A stretch of DNA of 64,000 nucleotides from Micavibrio sp. (lineage in GTDB: Bacteria > Pseudomonadota > Alphaproteobacteria > Micavibrionales > UBA9664): contig PAAR01000006.1 of NCBI GenBank assembly GCA_002699085.1, positions 49,063 to 113,062 of the forward strand. The letters are read 5' to 3'. Position 1 is the stretch's first letter. Each line of letters starts with the position of its first letter. Below are positions 58,623 to 64,000 of this stretch, piece after piece. The notes under the pieces are model-generated. The model had not been told where the DNA came from. It worked only from the letters and a program-made list of their open reading frames with translations, and ran no database searches. The position numbers and the translations under genes are program-made.

Positions 58623-60935
58623 ATGTTGAGTAAAAAATTAGAAGAGACCTTACATCGTGCTTTAGAAATTGCCGCTGAAAGAGACCATGAGTTTGCGACA
58701 TTGGAACATCTTCTATTCGCCTTAATTGATGACCATGATGCACGGGCTGTGTTGCGAGCGTGCAATGTGTCGCTTGATTTGTTGAAAGAGCAGGTTGAGA
58801 CTTATGTTGATACACAGCTTGATAATCTCATTAACCCTGATATGACGGAAGCCCGTCCTACAACTGGGTTTCAGCGTGTTTTACAGCGTGCTGCCATCCA
58901 TGTTCAGTCCTCAGGGCGTGAAGAAGTAACAGGGGCGAATGTATTGGTGGCATTGTTTTCAGAGCGTGAATCACATGCGGTTTATTTCTTACAAGAACAT
59001 GATATGACCCGTTTTGATGCGGTAAATTATATCTCTCATGGTATTGCTAAAGTGGCAGGGATTTCTGATCCACGGATTGCTATGGGCGTTGAAGCTGAAG
59101 CCGATGGCCAAGGTATGCCTGCCGACGGTAAAGCATTGGAGGCTTATTGTGTTAATCTCAATAAAAAGGCGGCCGACGGTAAAATTGATAAATTGATTGG
59201 CCGTGAAAAAGAGATTGAGCGCACTGTACAAATTCTTTGTCGTCGGCAAAAAAATAACCCGCTTTATGTCGGTGATCCAGGTGTTGGTAAAACGGCTATT
59301 GCTGAAGGCTTAGCTAAACGGATTGTTGATGGTGATGTACCACCTGTTTTAAAAGAGGCGGTTGTTTATAGCCTTGATATGGGGGCTTTGTTAGCTGGTA
59401 CACGTTATCGTGGTGATTTTGAAGAGCGTTTAAAAATGGTCTTGAAAGAGATTAATCTTATTGAAGGTGCTGTTTTATTTATTGATGAAATTCATACTAT
59501 TATCGGCGCTGGAGCAACCTCTGGTGGAGCGATGGATGCCTCAAATCTACTAAAACCAGCGCTTTCAAATGGTACGTTAAAATGTATCGGTTCCACAACG
59601 TATAAAGAATATAGAAATCATTTTGAAAAAGACCGTGCGCTCGTTCGTCGTTTCCAAAAAATTGATGTGAATGAACCCTCTATTGAAGATGCTATCCTCA
59701 TTCTTGAAGGTGTTAAGGCTTATTACGAAAAGTACCATGATGTGAAATATTCACCAGAGGCGATCAAGTCGGCGGTTGAATTATCGGCCCGTTATATTGG
59801 TGACCGTAAATTGCCTGATAAAGCGATCGATGTGATAGACGAGGTTGGGGCTGCTCAACGCTTATTGCCAGAAGATAAACGTAAGAAAAACATTGAAGTA
59901 AGCGATATTGAAGCGATTGTCGCTTCGATTGCCCGCATTCCACCAAAAACGATTTCACAAACAGATCGTGAAGCAATACAAAATCTTGAGCGTGATCTAA
60001 AAACATTAGTCTTTGGCCAAGATGTGGCGATTAAAGCACTAGCTTCGGCGATTAAATTATCACGTGCTGGATTACGTGATGCCGAGAAACCAATTGGTTG
60101 TTATCTGTTCTCTGGTCCAACTGGGGTTGGTAAAACAGAAGTAACAAAGCAATTAGCGGCCAGTATGTCGATTGAATTGGTTCGCTTTGATATGTCTGAA
60201 TATATGGAGCGGCATTCAGTGTCACGTCTCATTGGGTCGCCACCCGGTTATGTGGGTTTTGACCAAGGGGGATTGCTCACGGATAAAATTGACCAAAACC
60301 CGCATTGTGTCTTGCTTTTGGACGAGATAGAGAAAGCGCATCCTGATTTGTTTAATATCTTATTGCAGGTCATGGATTACGGGAAACTCACGGATAATAA
60401 CGGTAAAGTCATTGATTTCCGCAATGTCATTTTGATTATGACGACCAATGCAGGGGCTACGAATATGGCTAAAGCCCCCATTGGGTTCTCGCAAGAATTT
60501 CGTGTTGGTGAAGATGAAGAAGCAATTAAAAATCTATTTACGCCAGAATTTCGTAATCGTCTGGATGCAGTTATTCCGTTTGCGCCACTTGATCCAAGCA
60601 CGATTGGTAAAGTGGTCGATAAATTCATTATGCAGCTTGAAGCTCAATTATCAGATCGTGATGTGAGTATTGAGCTAACCGCTGCGGCACAGCAGGAATT
60701 AGCAGAAAAAGGCTATGATCCAGCGATGGGTGCACGACCATTGGCACGCCTCATTCAAACACACATAAAACAGCCATTGGCTGAGGAATTGTTGTTCGGC
60801 CAATTACAATCTGGTGGCCATGTAGTTGTTGATTTTGTTAAAGGTGAGTATGTTTTTACTTTCCCGAAATTGAAGAAAAAAGAGAGTAAAATTTCCTTTT
60901 CTAAGAAGAATAAGCCGAAAGAAACAGTTAAGTAA
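58623..60935 (+). CDS. clpA: ATP-dependent Clp protease ATP-binding subunit ClpA
   Basis: 770 aa; Clp_N, two AAA+ modules ([30 protein letters not shown]), follows clpS. Confidence 0.97.
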   Translation: MLSKKLEETLHRALEIAAERDHEFATLEHLLFALIDDHDARAVLRACNVSLDLLKEQVETYVDTQLDNLINPDMTEARPTTGFQRVLQRAAIHVQSSGREEVTGANVLVALFSERESHAVYFLQEHDMTRFDAVNYISHGIAKVAGISDPRIAMGVEAEADGQGMPADGKALEAYCVNLNKKAADGKIDKLIGREKEIERTVQILCRRQKNNPLYVGDPGVGKTAIAEGLAKRIVDGDVPPVLKEAVVYSLDMGALLAGTRYRGDFEERLKMVLKEINLIEGAVLFIDEIHTIIGAGATSGGAMDASNLLKPALSNGTLKCIGSTTYKEYRNHFEKDRALVRRFQKIDVNEPSIEDAILILEGVKAYYEKYHDVKYSPEAIKSAVELSARYIGDRKLPDKAIDVIDEVGAAQRLLPEDKRKKNIEVSDIEAIVASIARIPPKTISQTDREAIQNLERDLKTLVFGQDVAIKALASAIKLSRAGLRDAEKPIGCYLFSGPTGVGKTEVTKQLAASMSIELVRFDMSEYMERHSVSRLIGSPPGYVGFDQGGLLTDKIDQNPHCVLLLDEIEKAHPDLFNILLQVMDYGKLTDNNGKVIDFRNVILIMTTNAGATNMAKAPIGFSQEFRVGEDEEAIKNLFTPEFRNRLDAVIPFAPLDPSTIGKVVDKFIMQLEAQLSDRDVSIELTAAAQQELAEKGYDPAMGARPLARLIQTHIKQPLAEELLFGQLQSGGHVVVDFVKGEYVFTFPKLKKKESKISFSKKNKPKETVK

Positions 60936-60965
60936 TTATTCACCTTTAATCATTAGGATGAGACC

Positions 60966-61712
60966 ATGCATATCGTTTTGAGCTTTTTATTGTGTTTCTT
61001 TTTTACGATGTCTGTTGATGCTCAAGAGGCAGCAACCTCAGCCGATGTTGTACAAGGTCAGGTCGAAGAGCTCGGTTTATCTTTCTTGCGAGAGCAATCA
61101 GGTGTTGAGACTGTTGGTATGTCTTATTACAAGACAGCTAAAATACAGCCTGATTTTAAAGATTGGGCACAGCGCACAGATAAAATAAAGGAAACGCCCA
61201 TTTATGATCGTGAATTGGCGGCAACCTCTGAATTTAACCGCTTACAGAATAAATTTGCTAATTTTGAATCTGATACACCGATTATTATTCACGCCTCAAT
61301 TGATCTTAATCGTTACAGTGAACGGCAGGAAACATTGTTTTTGCCGTATTTTTATCCTGAGCTTTACTTTCCTTACGATGTGTACGGCATGCCTGTGGCT
61401 GTCTTAGTGCAAAATATAGATCGCTTTAGAGAGATTTACTTACCTGGAGCTGATGCTGAGACGATGTTTTCTAAGGCTGACGGTTCAACAAAGGCGCTTG
61501 TTGAGATAACTTTATTACCAATTCTGGCAGACCATGAGCGGACATTACAATTAGATCCTGAAGATAAAACAGGTTTTCATCCGATGTTGATGAAAGTAGC
61601 GCAAATGGCGATTTGGACGGTAAATGAGCCACAAATACCACTATGGGTTTGGCGTGACCCAGAATACAGCCCTAAAGAAGATAAAGAGCTACTTAATCTT
61701 TATAAAAAATAA
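60966..61712 (+). CDS. Hypothetical secreted protein (248 aa)
   Basis: N-terminal signal-peptide-like MHIVLSFLLCFFFTMSVDAQE; no firmly recognised domain. Confidence 0.65.
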   Translation: MHIVLSFLLCFFFTMSVDAQEAATSADVVQGQVEELGLSFLREQSGVETVGMSYYKTAKIQPDFKDWAQRTDKIKETPIYDRELAATSEFNRLQNKFANFESDTPIIIHASIDLNRYSERQETLFLPYFYPELYFPYDVYGMPVAVLVQNIDRFREIYLPGADAETMFSKADGSTKALVEITLLPILADHERTLQLDPEDKTGFHPMLMKVAQMAIWTVNEPQIPLWVWRDPEYSPKEDKELLNLYKK

Positions 61713-62208
61713 GCTGATAGCCACCATTGGTTGTTAAAAGAATTTTCGGCTCATTGGGGTCTTGTTCAAGCTTTTGTCTTAGTCGATAAATATGCGTTTC
61801 AATCGTATGTGTGTCTAAATCAGCGCGCTGTCCCCAAACATGCTCCATTAAATAATTTTTACTTTGACCTTTTTTACCGCCATCAATTAAGCAAAGAAGA
61901 ATCTCAACTTCTTTCTGTGTAAGCATTTCTTTCTTTTCTTTAACGGATAAGGTCTGCATTTCAGGTGAAAATATTTTATCGTCTAAATGGTAGAGAAGCG
62001 GCTCTTTTCCTTCGTCTACCAGAGATTTTGCCATGTCTATTACTGCCCCTATACGGGCTGGGAGTGTAAGGCTTTTAAAATTATTCGTATTAATTTCTGT
62101 TAGCAGTATTTGGCGTGTTTCATCATCTATGGAGATTGAAAGCATGCCTTTATAGGGCGCTAAGGCGTTTTGTAGGGTTATAAGCTGGGTTTGGGCAATG
62201 TTTGGCAT
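61693..62208 (-). CDS. Winged-helix (OmpR/PhoB-type) transcriptional regulator without recognisable receiver domain
   Basis: 171 aa; LTQKEVEILLCLIDGG..NYLMEHVWGQRADLDTHTIETHIYRLRQKLEQDPNEPKILLTTNGGYQL. Confidence 0.85.
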   Translation of the reverse strand: MPNIAQTQLITLQNALAPYKGMLSISIDDETRQILLTEINTNNFKSLTLPARIGAVIDMAKSLVDEGKEPLLYHLDDKIFSPEMQTLSVKEKKEMLTQKEVEILLCLIDGGKKGQSKNYLMEHVWGQRADLDTHTIETHIYRLRQKLEQDPNEPKILLTTNGGYQLIFYKD

Positions 62209-62239
62209 ATTGATTGCATTATAAGATGGTTAGAGGACT

Positions 62240-62671
62240 TTGCAAAGAAAAGAAGAAGGAAGAATAATCGTGACAACGCCCGCTATAACATATCATTCAG
62301 AGGTTATTACGCTTAAAACACAATCTGAGCGTTTTAAATCTGGTGCGGCTGTCCCCAAAGAAAGCTTTGATTACTACGCTAAACAAAATGAACTAAAATT
62401 TATTGATCTTGTCGATATCGTAAACCCTTTACAGCACATCCCTGTGGTTAATCATTTTTACCGTGAAGCAACAGGCGATGAGATTAAACCTGCTACTAAA
62501 ATACTCGGTGGCGGGCTTTTTGGTGGTGTTATAGGCATGGCTTCAGCAACAGCCAATGCCACAATAGAAGCACAAACAGGCAAAGATTTTACCAGTCATA
62601 TGCTTGATGGTGATTATTCAAGTTCAGATCAGGAAGGACATGTACATAACAATGCCAATCGTTATAATTAA
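62240..62671 (+). CDS. Hypothetical protein (143 aa)
   Basis: Single ORF; glycine-rich segment ATKILGGGLFGGVIGMASA; no recognised domain. Confidence 0.6.
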   Translation: MQRKEEGRIIVTTPAITYHSEVITLKTQSERFKSGAAVPKESFDYYAKQNELKFIDLVDIVNPLQHIPVVNHFYREATGDEIKPATKILGGGLFGGVIGMASATANATIEAQTGKDFTSHMLDGDYSSSDQEGHVHNNANRYN

Positions 62672-62677
62672 TCAAAT

Positions 62678-63376
62678 TCAGCTTAAATTCTCTTTTATAA
62701 AGGCATCAGTCCTCTGATTGGCCAGTGTTGCCGCCTCTTGGTCAAAATGTACGCCGTTCAGACGACTAAATGCGTGGTTTACACCTTTATAACTATGTGT
62801 GGTGACATCAGGCTTATCTGAGAGCCCTGCAATTATCTTAGCTTGAGCGTCTTTGGACACATATTCATCTTCCTCAGCGATATGCAGCATGAGTGGTTTT
62901 TGGATAGAGACTGACTCTCCGAGCATGCCGTCAATACCAACACCGTAATAGCTGACTGCGGCATCAATATCAGAGCGACAAGCCATCAAATACGTTAATT
63001 TGCCGCCTAAGCAATATCCTATTGTGCCGACTTTGCCATTGCAGCCTTCATCTTTACGGATGTAATCAAGTGTTGCTTTAAGATCAGTGATGCCAAGATC
63101 AATATCAAAACCGTTCATCAATTTGAACGCTTTGTCCCACTCTTCTTTTGATTGATCCGTGATATCAACACCAGGCTCTTGGCGCCAGAACAAATCAGGG
63201 GCAATAGCGATATAGCCTTTTTCAGCCCACGCATCACATTTTTTACGCATCTCGCCGTTTACGCCGAATATCTCTTGAACCATTATGAGGGCTGGTGCAT
63301 TTTTCGCTTTAGGGCGGGCAATATAGGCGTCGAATGACCCTGCGCCATCTGTTGCTTTAATTGTCACATAAGTCAT
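62678..63376 (-). CDS. Dienelactone hydrolase family protein
   Basis: 232 aa; APALIMVQEIFGVNGEMRKKCDAWAEKGYIAIAPDLFWR, GTIGYCLGGKL, GVNHAF. Confidence 0.94.
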   Translation of the reverse strand: MTYVTIKATDGAGSFDAYIARPKAKNAPALIMVQEIFGVNGEMRKKCDAWAEKGYIAIAPDLFWRQEPGVDITDQSKEEWDKAFKLMNGFDIDLGITDLKATLDYIRKDEGCNGKVGTIGYCLGGKLTYLMACRSDIDAAVSYYGVGIDGMLGESVSIQKPLMLHIAEEDEYVSKDAQAKIIAGLSDKPDVTTHSYKGVNHAFSRLNGVHFDQEAATLANQRTDAFIKENLS

Positions 63377-63423
63377 GGTATGATCTCCTTCAGAATTAAT
63401 TGGTTAGTAGAAAGATAGGTTTT

Positions 63424-63648
63424 ATGAAGTTCACAATCAACATTGAATGTACACCAGATGAGGCACGCGACTTTATGGGCTTGCCTGATCCTAAGATTAT
63501 TCAAGAGAAAATGTTCAAAGCAATGCAGGGAAAGGTTACAGATCTTCCAGCGGGCTGGGATGCATGGCAAGATATGCAAAAGATGATGTGGGATCAAATG
63601 GCGGCGGCGATGAATGCGCCTGCGGCTGACTCTAAAAGTAAAAAATAA
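63424..63648 (+). CDS. DUF6489-like small protein
   Basis: MKFTINIECTPDEARDFMGLPD...WDAWQDMQKMMWDQMAAAM; start refined from ORF-track 63400; stop overlaps mnmE start (TAATG). Confidence 0.75.
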   Translation: MKFTINIECTPDEARDFMGLPDPKIIQEKMFKAMQGKVTDLPAGWDAWQDMQKMMWDQMAAAMNAPAADSKSKK

Positions 63649-64000
63649 TGTCTCCGACCAATACTCCTACCATTTATGCGCTAGCATCGGCTGCTGGACG
63701 TGGCGGCGTTGCTGTTATCCGTGTATCTGGCCCAAAGGCTTTAAAGAGCTTAGTAGCGCTTACAGCGTTAAAAGAGACTGATATCAAGCCTCGCTATGCT
63801 TATTTCACTGCTGTTTTGGATAATGTTTCACGTGAAACAATTGATGAGGGGCTTGTTCTTTATTTTAAAGCCCCGAACAGTTTTACAGGTGAGGATGTTG
63901 TAGAGTATCACCTCCATGGCGGGCGGGCGATCACGCAAAAAATGTTAGAAACACTTTCAACTTTCGAAGGTCACCGTATGGCCGAACCAGGTGAGTTTAC
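63648..64000 (+). CDS. mnmE: tRNA modification GTPase MnmE (partial, runs off window end)
   Basis: MSPTNTPTIYALASAAGRGGVAVIRVSGPKALKSL...NSFTGEDVVEYHLHGGRAITQKMLE...RMAEPGEF; absent from ORF track because truncated. Confidence 0.95.
   Translation, partial: MSPTNTPTIYALASAAGRGGVAVIRVSGPKALKSLVALTALKETDIKPRYAYFTAVLDNVSRETIDEGLVLYFKAPNSFTGEDVVEYHLHGGRAITQKMLETLSTFEGHRMAEPGEF
63824..63839. promoter_or_regulatory. parS: parS centromere site (ParB binding), copy 2
   Basis: Perfect 16-bp palindrome TGTTTCACGTGAAACA inside mnmE. Confidence 0.9.

Noticed and set aside
1-64000. Search by eye for tRNA, rRNA, RNase P, tmRNA, SRP RNA, transposases, phage genes and CRISPR arrays
   Set aside because: No T-loop-like GGTTCGAATCC, rRNA, GGAAGCAGC (SRP) or GAGGAAAGTCCGGGC (RNase P) signatures, transposase/integrase motifs or regularly spaced repeats were seen; eye inspection can miss some.

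Overview
The window is 64 kb of low-GC, gene-dense chromosome from an alphaproteobacterium; I cannot place it more precisely from sequence alone. Most of it is housekeeping: ettA, putA, purD, hsp20, hpf, hslVU, coq9, bcp, xseA, ferredoxin, cysteine desulfurase, comM, recJ, hemJ-hemH-hemE, thiolase, a TIGR02300/FYDLN_acid protein, the large NAD-glutamate dehydrogenase, ubiA, rsmE, clpS-clpA and the start of mnmE. I saw no rRNA, tRNA, CRISPR array or transposase. The strongest signal is chromosome architecture. The hemE-46505 intergenic region (about 46.17-46.50 kb) looks like the replication origin: it lies next to hemE as in Caulobacter, has a cluster of DnaA-box-like sites, and hand-counted samples suggest G/C skew changes sign there. 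To its right are two perfect 16-bp parS palindromes (TGTTTCACGTGAAACA), one inside rsmE (57639-57654) and one inside mnmE (63824-63839), read in different frames. Other points of interest: a tandem AAA+-like protein with both Walker motifs degenerate; a tandem pair of related proteins beside the putative origin that may be DUF6782-like and lack HExxH; another tandem paralog pair (30571/31486); two similar small membrane ORFs below the ORF-track cutoff; a candidate structured RNA on the minus strand (51.35-51.48 kb); palindromic dispersed repeats, one of which extends the PurD C-terminus; an RpoH-type promoter at hslVU; and a possible leaderless gene at 2536. All calls are from reading alone; no database search or folding program was run.
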